DNA of 64,000 nucleotides from Ruminococcus difficilis (GTDB lineage: Bacteria; Bacillota_A; Clostridia; Oscillospirales; Acutalibacteraceae). The translations under genes were made by a program, and so were the position numbers. Below the pieces are notes generated by a model. The model was not told the DNA's origin. It searched no databases and worked only from the letters and a program-made list of their open reading frames with translations. Location: the NCBI RefSeq assembly GCF_016680995.1, contig NZ_JAEQMG010000048.1, positions 1 to 64,000 of the forward strand, read 5' to 3'. Positions 57,445-64,000 of this stretch are shown here, in pieces (within the stretch, counting starts at the first letter, position 1; every line of letters starts with the position of its first letter).

Positions 57445-57803
57445 GCGAGCAAATCTATAAGCCGGGTTCTGTATTGGGCAGTCATCTATCTTGGCCGTGC
57501 GTTGCCGCAGCGGCTCGGTGCCACCTCCACGGGACTGCCGAGCAAGCATCTTGTCCCTCCGCGGTGTTGCTTCGGATAGGGTTTACACGGCGGTGACGTC
57601 TCCGCCACCCCGGTGAGCTCTTACCTCACCTTTCCACCATCACATCCCCCGCCAAATTCCGGCAGAGGAAGCAGTTATTTTCTGTTGCACTATCCCTGGG
57701 GTCGCCCCCGGCGGCTGTTAGCCGTTATCCTCGCTCTGTGAAGCCCGGACTTTCCTCGCGCGGAGCCTTTCGGCTCTCGCCCGCGACTGCCTGATTTACT
57801 CGT
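57445..57803 (-). ncRNA. rnpB: RNase P RNA
   Basis: About 358 bases. Diagnostic pieces on the minus strand: GAGGAAAGTCCGGGCTTCAC near the 5' end, the ACAGAGCGAGGATAACGGC region, the GAGGTAAGAGCTCACCGG stretch, GGTGGAGGCACC-like region near 57520 and ACAGAACCCGGCTTATAGAT at the 3' end. Helix P1 pairs GAGTAAATC (57793-57801) with GATTTGCTC (57447-57455). It is the catalytic RNA that trims tRNA 5' ends; cca, which finishes the 3' end, is encoded just upstream. Promoter at 57809-57837, terminator at 57383-57437. Ends are approximate to a few bases. Confidence 0.95.
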
Positions 57804-57808
57804 GCCTT

Positions 57809-57837
57809 ATTATAATCAGTTTACCCCTCTTTGTCAA
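57809..57837 (-). promoter_or_regulatory. Consensus sigma-A promoter of rnpB
   Basis: Minus strand TTGACA (57832-57837), 17-base spacer, TATAAT (57809-57814). The promoter lies across the last codons of cca; the start is predicted at about 57802. Confidence 0.88.
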
Positions 57838-59164
57838 TCGTGCTTTTCGCATACGCCAACAGCGCTTCTTTGTCGTTGGGCAGCTCGCCGGCGATCACCT
57901 TGTCGAGCAAGAGATCGAGCGTCTTGCCGATCCTCACTCCCGAGCCGACCCCGATATGGATCAGATCGGAGCCGTTGACCGCGAGCTGTCGCAGGCTGTA
58001 GCACTCCCCTGCCGCGATGATGCGGTTCAGCTCGTCCGACACCGCGGATAACGTACGGAGCTTTTCTTCGCGCATATATTTGGACTGCGCCAAGATATCC
58101 GCGTGCTGGATCAGCATCAGCGCCTGCATGGTCTCCACGCCGAGGCGTTTGAGATAACCCTTGAGCATCACGGCGTCGGGCACAAAGCGCTCATCATGCC
58201 AGCGGATCAGCGTGCAGACCTCGTCGATGAACGCCGACGACATACACAGCCGTCTGAGGATCTCACGGGTCATCGCCGCGCCGATCTTCGGATGGTTCTT
58301 ATAATGGCTCATGCCGTATTTATCCGTCGTCTGCGCCAGCGGCTTGCCGATATCATGGAAAAGCATCGTGACACGCAGCAGCGGCAACGGCTCGATATGG
58401 TGTACTGCCGCGACGGTATGGCGGTACACATCACGGTTATGGTGCTTGGAATTCTGCTCAAAATCGAAGGTGCCCTTGAGCTCCGGGATAAATACCGCGA
58501 TAACGGAACGATAACGCCGCAGGACAAAGGCGGCATGGTCGCCGCACAGTAGCTTCAACAGCTCCTCACGGATGCGCTCGCCCGCGATATCGGAAAGCAG
58601 CTTACGCTGTCGAAGGATCGCGTCGGAGGTGTCGGGCTCGATGGTGAATCCGAGCGTCGCCGCGAAACGTAAGGCGCGCAAAATGCGCAACGCGTCCTCA
58701 GAAAAGCGCTGTGTGGGATCGCCGACGCACCGGATCACGCCGTTCGCGAGATCCTGCTGTCCGCCGTAGAGATCCACTAAGCCGTCCTCGTCATTATACG
58801 CCATTGCGTTGACGGTGAAATCACGACGCGCGAGATCGTCGCTCAGACGATCGGAGAACCGCACCTCGTCCGGATGGCGGGAATCGGAATACTCGCCGTC
58901 GATCCGATAGGTCGTGATCTCATACAGCTCGCCCTCTACGATCACCGCTACGGTACCGTACTTTTTGCCGACGCTGACGGTCTGGTAATCCGCAAAGATC
59001 CGCTCGATCTCTTCGGGAGGCGCGGAGGTGGTGAGATCCCAATCGTGCGGAGTGATCCCGCGCAGGCTGTCGCGCACGCAACCGCCCACAACATAACCGC
59101 TGTAGCCGTTATGCCGTAGCCTGTCGATCATCAGTTTTACGTCTGAGGGCAACCGAATTTCCAT
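57821..59164 (-). CDS. cca: CCA tRNA nucleotidyltransferase
   Basis: 447 residues. Class II nucleotidyltransferase head: GGCVRDSLRGITPHDWDLTT (about 27-46), RRDFTVNAMAY, then RILRALRFAATLGFTIEPDT and a C-terminal HD-type region (FHDIGKPLAQTTD, HPKIGAAMTREILRRL). It builds or repairs the CCA end of tRNAs. Whether it is a full CCA-adding or an A/C-specific enzyme cannot be told. The CDS tail carries the rnpB promoter. Confidence 0.95.
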   Translation of the reverse strand: MEIRLPSDVKLMIDRLRHNGYSGYVVGGCVRDSLRGITPHDWDLTTSAPPEEIERIFADYQTVSVGKKYGTVAVIVEGELYEITTYRIDGEYSDSRHPDEVRFSDRLSDDLARRDFTVNAMAYNDEDGLVDLYGGQQDLANGVIRCVGDPTQRFSEDALRILRALRFAATLGFTIEPDTSDAILRQRKLLSDIAGERIREELLKLLCGDHAAFVLRRYRSVIAVFIPELKGTFDFEQNSKHHNRDVYRHTVAAVHHIEPLPLLRVTMLFHDIGKPLAQTTDKYGMSHYKNHPKIGAAMTREILRRLCMSSAFIDEVCTLIRWHDERFVPDAVMLKGYLKRLGVETMQALMLIQHADILAQSKYMREEKLRTLSAVSDELNRIIAAGECYSLRQLAVNGSDLIHIGVGSGVRIGKTLDLLLDKVIAGELPNDKEALLAYAKSTIDKEG

Positions 59165-59277
59165 ATTCCACCGTTTTTCCGCATATTTTTGACAATTTCA
59201 GTATAACATCAATTTGATACGGTTACAATAAAAATATGAAAAAAATAGAATGAAATGCAACTCGGCTCCGCCTCAAA

Positions 59278-59400
59278 CAGTTTATACAATCCCTCAGTCT
59301 TTTATCGGTTTGAGCCCTCCTAGCGGAGGCAGCAGACCCTTTTGTCCGCATTGCGGACATTTCCCCTAGCAGGGGAATCTCCTTTACCAAAGGGAGCCTT
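59278..59400. repeat. Family B composite repeat
   Basis: TACAATCCCTCAGTC (centre degenerate), CCTCCTAGCGGAGG, TGTCCGC-ATT-GCGGACA, CCCCTAGCAGGGG and CCTTTACCAAAGGGAGCC. The gap 59165-59514 holds this repeat and a 0A box. Confidence 0.82.
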
Positions 59401-59432
59401 AAACTGTTTGCATGAACCTTCCTGCTTTATTC

Positions 59433-59439
59433 TGTCGAA
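59433..59439 (+). promoter_or_regulatory. Possible Spo0A box upstream of spoIVB
   Basis: TGTCGAA, a match to the 0A-box core, about 75 bases upstream of the spoIVB start. A seven-base match can occur by chance. Confidence 0.35.
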
Positions 59440-59514
59440 AAAACCAAATACTATCGACGGAGCAGATCAAAATCATGAAATGCTCCGAGTGAATAAGTAA
59501 AGGTTGTGTGAATA

Positions 59515-60525
59515 ATGAAGAAGATGATCCGATATGTTTGTATGACGCTCGCGGCTGTACTGCTGTGTCCGATCATGACGGCGTCATCGCAAGAGGTGCG
59601 TCGTACCGTGCACGTCGGCGGTATGCCGTTCGGGCTGACGATGTACACCAATGGCGTTGTGGTCGTCAATGTCGACGACAGCTATGACTCGCCCGCCAAA
59701 GCCGCGGGGCTGCGCGAGAATGACATCATCACCCGCGCGAATGACGAAAAGATCACCTCCAACGAACGCCTGCAAGAGATTATCGCCTCATCCGGAGGAG
59801 CGGATATCGAATTATCTGTGTTACGAGGTAAGAGCCCGCTATCCATGACCATTACTCCCGAAACGGATGACGACGGCAATTATACGGCAGGCATGTGGAT
59901 CCGTGACTCGACCGCGGGACTGGGTACGATCACCTATTTTGATGAAAACACCCATTCCTTCGGCGCGCTGGGACACGGCATCTGTGACCGCGACACGGGG
60001 CTGCTGATGCCCCTGGGCAGCGGTAAGATCGTGAAGGCGCAGATCGGCTCGATCACCAAGGCAAAGAAGGGTATCGCAGGCGGGTTGAACGGCTATATGT
60101 CGGATGAAGAGATCGGCGAGATGACCGTCAACAACAGCTTCGGCGTATATGGAAAGTATACCGACGAGCCCGAGGGTGAGGAGATCCCCTGCGCCTTTGA
60201 CAGCGAGATCGAAACAGGCCCGGCACAGATCATCGCCACATTGGATGACGGTGAACTGCAAACCTTTGATGTAGAGATCGAGGGCTTCCATTTGAATGAT
60301 AAAAGCGGACAAAATATGGTCGTCCGTGTGACCGACGAGGATCTGCTGGACAAGACAGGCGGTATCGTACAAGGGATGAGCGGATCACCCATCATCCAGC
60401 ATGACCGGCTGATCGGCGCGGTGACGCATGTGTTCGTCAACGCGCCCGAAAAGGGCTACGGCATCACCATCGGCAATATGCTGAGCTGTTATGAGCAGTT
60501 CGGCGGTATCAGAGAGGAATCGTAA
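59515..60525 (+). CDS. spoIVB: SpoIVB-type S55 serine peptidase
   Basis: 336 residues: N-terminal membrane/signal segment (about 4-24), PDZ domain (about 45-115; VVNVDDSYDSPAKAAGLRENDIITRAND), then the SpoIVB S55 peptidase domain with His in GALGHGICD and Ser in VQGMSGSPIIQ. In Bacillus SpoIVB is made in the forespore, crosses into the intermembrane space and cleaves SpoIVFA, which releases pro-sigma-K processing. A BofA-type inhibitor gene of the same pathway is at 62686. Adjacent to spo0A, as in most spore formers. Confidence 0.95.
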   Translation: MKKMIRYVCMTLAAVLLCPIMTASSQEVRRTVHVGGMPFGLTMYTNGVVVVNVDDSYDSPAKAAGLRENDIITRANDEKITSNERLQEIIASSGGADIELSVLRGKSPLSMTITPETDDDGNYTAGMWIRDSTAGLGTITYFDENTHSFGALGHGICDRDTGLLMPLGSGKIVKAQIGSITKAKKGIAGGLNGYMSDEEIGEMTVNNSFGVYGKYTDEPEGEEIPCAFDSEIETGPAQIIATLDDGELQTFDVEIEGFHLNDKSGQNMVVRVTDEDLLDKTGGIVQGMSGSPIIQHDRLIGAVTHVFVNAPEKGYGITIGNMLSCYEQFGGIREES

Positions 60526-60536
60526 GATTCATTGTT

Positions 60537-60582
60537 ATCGAGATTGCCACGTCGTCGGCTCTGTTGCCGACTCCTCGCAATG
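60537..60582. repeat. Family A palindrome
   Basis: TCGAGATTGCCACGTC-GTCGGC-TCTGTT-GCCGAC-TCCTCGCAATGAC between spoIVB and spo0A. The gap 60526-60836 also has GGACGCGCGCGTCC and the spo0A control region. Confidence 0.8.
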
Positions 60583-60739
60583 ACACCGACTAACACTCCG
60601 ACAATGATGACGAGCTCTCCGTTTCGCTGTGTGCAACACTCCGCCTTTATTAAAAGAAGGTTCAGAGGCTTATCATAACACACGAGGGTTCTGTGAATGA
60701 CAAAAAACAGGACGCGCGCGTCCACGCGTCCGCGAAAAA

Positions 60740-60746
60740 TGTCGAA
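60740..60746 (+). promoter_or_regulatory. Possible Spo0A box upstream of spo0A
   Basis: TGTCGAA, about 30 bases upstream of the predicted -35 box of spo0A; it would suit autoregulation. Confidence 0.5.
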
Positions 60747-60776
60747 TATTTCTTTCAAAAATTTTTATGTTTTCTC

Positions 60777-60805
60777 TTGCCAAATTTACCAAATTATGGT
60801 AAACT
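60777..60805 (+). promoter_or_regulatory. Promoter of spo0A
   Basis: TTGCCA (60777-60782), 17-base spacer, TAAACT (60800-60805), about 32 bases before the ATG. Matches 5 of 6 and 4 of 6 consensus bases. Confidence 0.55.
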
Positions 60806-60836
60806 CAAAATACAAATTAAAACAGGAGATGTAAAA

Positions 60837-61616
60837 ATGACAGAAAGAATGAAACTCTTGATGACGCAGGAGCCGACTGACAATATGACTGAAATCATGC
60901 AAACCCTCGAGCAATACGGCTTTTCGACCGCCTTTTGTACGAAAGACGGCGAGGAAGTGATCAACCGCATCCAAAGCGAGAGGCCCGATGTAGTGATCAT
61001 GGATCTGTTCATGACCCACATCGACAGTATCGGGGTCATGCGCGCGATCCGTAAGCAAAAGCCCGATAAGCTGCCGATGTTTGTGGTTTATTCGAGCTTT
61101 GACAGTCCGGTGCTCGAGCGTGAGGTAATGAGCGCGGGCGCGACGTATTTTGTATTGAAGCCGTTCAATCTGAGCGATCTGGCGGAAAATATCGTCAGAC
61201 TGAGCAAGCGACAGCGGCAGAGATCGAAGGGCGGAATCCGACAGATCGGCTACGACAGCAACAGCTTGGAGCTGAAGGTAACGGAGATACTGCACCAGAT
61301 AGGAGTCCCCGCCCATATCAAAGGCTACCATTATCTGCGTGACTCTATCATCCTGTCCATCGAAAAGCCCGAGATCATCAACGCCGTGACCAAACAGCTC
61401 TACCCCACCGTGGCGAAGAAATATGAAACGACGTCATCCAGAGTGGAGCGTGCGATCCGCCACGCGATCGAGGTCGCGTGGGACAGAGGCGACGTCGAGG
61501 TGCTGAACAGCTATTTCGGCTACACCATCCAAGGGAGCCGCGGCAAGCCTACCAACAGCGAATTCATCGCGATGATCTCGGATAAGCTGAGATTGCAGAT
61601 GAAGAACGCGGGATAA
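60837..61616 (+). CDS. spo0A: Sporulation master regulator Spo0A, with altered acidic pocket
   Basis: 259 residues from the ATG at 60837 (CAGGAGATGTAAAA). Receiver domain 5-125: phospho-acceptor Asp56 (VVIMDLFM), switch Ser86, Lys108 (VLKPF). The two acidic residues after strand 1 that hold magnesium (Asp-Asp in most Spo0A) are Gln11-Glu12 here (MTQEP). The C-terminal sporulation domain is well kept ([54 protein letters not shown]). Spo0A~P binds 0A boxes to start sporulation. Position next to spoIVB supports the identity. Confidence 0.94.
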   Translation: MTERMKLLMTQEPTDNMTEIMQTLEQYGFSTAFCTKDGEEVINRIQSERPDVVIMDLFMTHIDSIGVMRAIRKQKPDKLPMFVVYSSFDSPVLEREVMSAGATYFVLKPFNLSDLAENIVRLSKRQRQRSKGGIRQIGYDSNSLELKVTEILHQIGVPAHIKGYHYLRDSIILSIEKPEIINAVTKQLYPTVAKKYETTSSRVERAIRHAIEVAWDRGDVEVLNSYFGYTIQGSRGKPTNSEFIAMISDKLRLQMKNAG

Positions 61617-61735
61617 CAAGCGCGCTTGTTTTCTATTTATTATCGAACCGCATAGACCCATTTCAACCGAAATACGCCTTATCATTCTGAGGATCGATCC
61701 GAAGGATCTTTTCAAAAGAATTGATCAGAATAAAA

Positions 61736-61768
61736 CAGAGCTGTCACGGAAATGTCCGCGGCAGCTCT
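61736..61768 (+). terminator. Terminator downstream of spo0A
   Basis: GAGCTGTCACGG-AAATGT-CCGCGGCAGCTC then TTGCTT; one mismatch in the stem and a weak T run. Confidence 0.65.
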
Positions 61769-61774
61769 TGCTTA

Positions 61775-61804
61775 TTGACAGAGTTTAGGGATGAATGGTA
61801 TAAT
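61775..61804 (+). promoter_or_regulatory. Promoter of the DUF4364 gene
   Basis: TTGACA (61775-61780), 18-base spacer, TATAAT (61799-61804): both boxes perfect. A family B repeat lies in the leader. Confidence 0.78.
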
Positions 61805-61857
61805 ATGATCAGTATAAATGTATCTCGCGTGACACTTTTGCCACGCTCAATCAATCG

Positions 61858-61911
61858 ATACAATCCCTCAGTCTGCTTTGCAGACAGCTCCCTTTACCAA
61901 AGGGAGCCTTT
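61858..61911. repeat. Family B right-half repeat in a transcribed leader
   Basis: TACAATCCCTCAGTCTGC-TTT-GCAGACAGC then TCCCTTTACCAAAGGGAGCC, between the promoter at 61775 and the start at 61939. Confidence 0.85.
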
Positions 61912-61938
61912 GATCATCATAAAAAAGGCGGTGTTAGA

Positions 61939-62535
61939 ATGGCGTTTGATACATTTGATGAAGGCATCAGCTTAGGCGGTATGCGCTCCAAAACCGAGAT
62001 CCGCACCCTGATCTGTTATCTGTTCAAGAGCGTCGGCGTCCCGATGACCAAGGACGCGGTCGTGAACGCGCTGATGGAAAAGGGTCTGGCGAATTATTTT
62101 GAGACCAGCTCGAGCTTTGACGATCTGATCAGAAACGGCAATATCGAATTGGTAGACGAAGAAAAGAAGCGCTATTTCAATACCGATAACGGCAATATGA
62201 TCGCGGTACAGCTCGAGGACACCCTGGCGCCGACCGTCAAGGAGCGCGCGATCGAATGTGCACTGGCACTGCTCAAGCAGGAGCGCGTCGAGAGCGAGAA
62301 CAAGGTCACGATCGAAAAATGCGACAACGGCTACACCGTCACCTTCCGTATCTCCGGCGGCGATATGGAGCTGCTGAGTTTCTCACTCTATGTGCCGGAT
62401 AAACAGCAGGCACGCATCCTCAGAAAGAACTTCTATAAGGATCCCGATCTGTATTATTCGGTGATGATCGCGATGCTCACCCGCAATAAACGCGCTGTGA
62501 CGGAGATCCTCGACGAGCTCGGGTCGGTGATTTAA
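61939..62535 (+). CDS. DUF4364 family protein
   Basis: 198 residues with no membrane segment. The start MAFDTFDEGISLGGMRSKTEIRTLICYLFKSVGVPMTKDAVVNALMEKGLANYFETSSSFDDLI is a winged-helix-like region typical of DUF4364, followed by a C-terminal beta domain. The family is common in Clostridia and its role is unknown; the N-terminal fold suggests a regulator. It has its own consensus promoter. Confidence 0.85.
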   Translation: MAFDTFDEGISLGGMRSKTEIRTLICYLFKSVGVPMTKDAVVNALMEKGLANYFETSSSFDDLIRNGNIELVDEEKKRYFNTDNGNMIAVQLEDTLAPTVKERAIECALALLKQERVESENKVTIEKCDNGYTVTFRISGGDMELLSFSLYVPDKQQARILRKNFYKDPDLYYSVMIAMLTRNKRAVTEILDELGSVI

Positions 62536-62539
62536 TTAG

Positions 62540-62698
62540 GAATGAGGAGTTAGGAATTAGGAATTATCCTTGATATGCAAAGCATTACCCTGTATCGTAT
62601 AATCCTCTGTCGGTAACCATTTTTCAATCCAAAAGCCGAAAGGCTTTCCCGAAATTCCTCATTCCTCATTTCTAATTCCTAATTTCTAAAAAGCCGAC
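62540..62698. repeat. Long hairpin of GAATTAGGAATTAGG-type repeats
   Basis: TTAGGAATGAGGAGTTAGGA (near 62537) and its inverse TCCTCATTCCTCATTTCTAA (near 62657-62680) flank about 80 bases with a small CCGAAAGG hairpin. Placed between two convergent genes, it may stop transcription from both sides. Confidence 0.65.
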
Positions 62699-62937
62699 AG
62701 CAGTACCATCAGCGCGACGCCGGGCACCCCACCTGCCGCCGAGGTCAACAGCGTGAGCTGTGTCACCGGGATGTACACCCCCGTCATACCCGACAGGATA
62801 TTGACGACGCCCAAGGTCAACAGCCCTGCCAATATGGAGAGTAAAGCCCTTTTGAAGGGCTTTTTCTTTTTGGCGGCATAATGGATGAAGGAGAAAACAA
62901 GAAAGGTCGATACGGATACGATAAACACAAACAGCAT
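62686..62937 (-). CDS. bofA: BofA-type inhibitor of pro-sigma-K processing
   Basis: 83 residues with two membrane segments (about 1-20 and 34-55) and the conserved tail GVYIPVTQLTLLTSAAGGVPGVALMVLL, matching the BofA pattern. In Bacillus BofA holds the SpoIVFB protease inactive until SpoIVB signals from the forespore; spoIVB is 2 kb away here. No spoIVF gene is seen in the window. GGAG precedes the ATG. The last codons overlap the repeat hairpin. Confidence 0.85.
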   Translation of the reverse strand: MLFVFIVSVSTFLVFSFIHYAAKKKKPFKRALLSILAGLLTLGVVNILSGMTGVYIPVTQLTLLTSAAGGVPGVALMVLLSAF

Positions 62938-63065
62938 AATGGCTCCTGCAAAAAAATTATTCTAAGGTAATCCTCCGGTTCTTAACAATCGTGTCCGTGG
63001 CACCTTACTTATGAACAATAATATCATTAAGTTAAGAAAAGGTATCTCGCTGATGCTCGATCAAT

Positions 63066-63121
63066 TGATACAATTCCTCAGTCCCCATTCGGGGACAGCT
63101 CCTTTTACCAAAAGGAGCCTT
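63066..63121. repeat. Family B right-half repeat
   Basis: TACAATTCCTCAGTCCCC-ATTC-GGGGACAGC then TCCTTTTACCAAAAGGAGCC; here the terminal stem has changed on both sides (TTTT/AAAA) relative to other copies. Confidence 0.85.
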
Positions 63122-63139
63122 CTTAACTCTAGATATAAC

Positions 63140-63171
63140 AAAAAAAGACTACCGGATTTCTCCGATAGTCT
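63140..63171 (-). terminator. Rho-independent terminator of secG
   Basis: Minus strand AGACTATCGG-AGAAAT-CCGGTAGTCT followed by TTTTTTG, about 27 bases after the secG stop. Confidence 0.88.
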
Positions 63172-63197
63172 ATTCTATGATAGCTTGTGCAAAAATA

Positions 63198-63521
63198 TTA
63201 TGCCTCGGGAGCAGTAGTTTCGGTAACCTGATCGCTGACAGAGGTGGTATCTGTCGCCTCTACGGAATCAGCGGGAGTGGTGTAATACGCGATGATGTTC
63301 AGTGCGATAACGACGACGACAAAGCCAACGGCGAACCACTTGGTCGCGCGGGCAAGGAATGCGTCATAGGAACGAGCCTTATTCTTGGAGAAGAAGGTGT
63401 CCGCACCGCCGGATACAACACCGATACCCTGCTGGTTGCCTTCCTGCAGAATGATAATGATAATCAATACGATAGAAGCGATCAGCAATAATGCTCCTAA
63501 GATAATCTCAACAACTGACAT
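63198..63521 (-). CDS. secG: Preprotein translocase subunit SecG
   Basis: 107 residues from the ATG at 63521 (GAAAGGAAGATACATT). Two membrane helices (about 3-24 and 55-76) flank the conserved loop LQEGNQQGIGVVSGGADTFFSKNKARSYDAFLARATK. The C-terminal tail is Thr/Val/Glu-rich (EATDTTSVSDQVTETTAPEA) and longer than in Bacillus SecG. SecG assists the SecYE channel. Promoter at 63579-63607, terminator at 63140-63171: monocistronic. Confidence 0.96.
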   Translation of the reverse strand: MSVVEIILGALLLIASIVLIIIIILQEGNQQGIGVVSGGADTFFSKNKARSYDAFLARATKWFAVGFVVVVIALNIIAYYTTPADSVEATDTTSVSDQVTETTAPEA

Positions 63522-63578
63522 AATGTATCTTCCTTTCAAAACGACTGTTCAAAATCGATATACTCAAATGCAAAGATT

Positions 63579-63607
63579 ATTGTATCATACAAATATGCAG
63601 ATTGCAA
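63579..63607 (-). promoter_or_regulatory. Promoter of secG
   Basis: Minus strand TTGCAA (63602-63607), 17-base spacer, TACAAT (63579-63584). Confidence 0.65.
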
Positions 63608-63662
63608 GTGTTTTTTTGTGGAATCAAAAAATTTGTTGTAAAGCAACATTGATCGGAAATGT

Positions 63663-63888
63663 TTCGGGAGGAGCAAGTCCCTCTCCTACGGTAAACGTTT
63701 CATCTGCTTCGCGTTTAGTTGACATTGATCGGAAATGTCTCGGGAGGAGCATTCCTCGGCGGAGACGCCTTTCTCTAAGCGAGAACGGCAACCCTTTTGT
63801 CCGCTTTGCGGACATTTCCCCTAACAGGGGAATCTCCCACTGTCACTTCGTGACGTCTCCCCAACGGGGAGCACCCCTCCCCTACATT
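63663..63888. repeat. Family C element with family B modules inserted
   Basis: A complete copy CGGGAGGAGCAAGTCCCTCTCCTACGG (63664-63690), then a second one that opens CGGGAGGAGCA (63741) and closes AGCACCCCTCCCCTACA (63869-63886) with TGTCCGC-TTT-GCGGACA, CCCCTAACAGGGG, TGTCACTTCGTGACG and CCCCAACGGGG in between. Confidence 0.82.
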
Positions 63889-63939
63889 TTTACTTCTTTA
63901 AACCTTTTCCGCAGCACTATACTGTACTGCCATTCACCG

Positions 63940-64000
63940 TCAAATGAGGGAAAGCTGCTGGGCTTCATCCTCCTGTGAGGGCAATGCGCCCGCGGCAGGC
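63940..64000 (-). CDS. Possible C-terminal end of a gene entering from the right
   Basis: On the minus strand a frame open from the window edge ends with ALPSQEDEAQQLSLI and a TGA at 63940-63942. The tail looks protein-like but only about 19 residues are visible, so neither reality nor identity can be settled. Confidence 0.3.
   Translation of the reverse strand, partial: PAAGALPSQEDEAQQLSLI

Overview
The window reads as chromosome of a spore-forming Clostridia, most likely an Oscillospiraceae/Ruminococcaceae relative. It carries spo0A, spoIVB, yunB and bofA-type sporulation genes, the Gram-positive ylm/sepF/divIVA division cluster, lspA-rluD next to ileS, an L20-type leader in front of infC-rpmI-rplT, and a sortase-type surface protein with an SPQTG signal. 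The species cannot be fixed from the sequence alone.

Layout. 1-1000: end of an integrated element (C-terminus of a large serine recombinase, a phage-type DUF6291 gene that appears broken by a repeat). From 1 kb to 48.9 kb every gene is on the minus strand. Read in the direction of transcription this block holds: infC-rpmI-rplT (48.9-47.7 kb); a 2.3-kb gene-free repeat array; trmH-like, dprA, topA, trmFO, plsX, rnc, a radical SAM gene, smc, ftsY, a membrane protein, rdgB (45.3-30.9 kb); yhbY, nadD, yqeK, rsfS, leuS (30.6-26.0 kb); a surface protein; rpsU; a lipoprotein, pepP and efp; a zinc-ribbon protein, yunB and an orphan; then miaB, ylbF, mutS, mutL, miaA, a HlyD-like gene, yggS, sepF, ylmH, divIVA, ileS, lspA, rluD (18.6-1.0 kb). 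Beyond 49 kb the orientation is mixed: a CPBP protease, tadA and a ComEA-like gene (+), methionine gamma-lyase-like, GNAT, murD and a YtvI-like permease (-), a small HTH gene in an AT-rich islet, rnpB and cca (-), spoIVB, spo0A and a DUF4364 gene (+), bofA and secG (-).

The genes are mostly housekeeping: tRNA maturation and modification (miaA, miaB, trmFO, tadA, cca, rnpB), mismatch repair, cell division, ribosome maturation, protein secretion and chromosome segregation. Several starts are non-canonical: ATC for infC, probably ATT for the radical SAM gene overlapping the rnc stop, TTG for miaB, GTG for ylmH.

The unusual part is between the genes. Nearly every intergenic gap holds one or more small palindromic repeats from at least four families. 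In each family a constant frame surrounds a variable centre that remains self-complementary from copy to copy, so the stems covary although the copies are paralogous. The families are nested in each other as modules, two copies sit in frame inside mutL, four stand in tandem in the efp leader, and about five higher-order units form a 2.1-kb array upstream of the trmH-like gene. A separate 280-bp inverted-repeat structure lies directly upstream of the YtvI-like gene. Two key enzymes show altered active-site residues: LspA has Glu for the first catalytic Asp, and Spo0A has Gln-Glu for its usual Asp pair.
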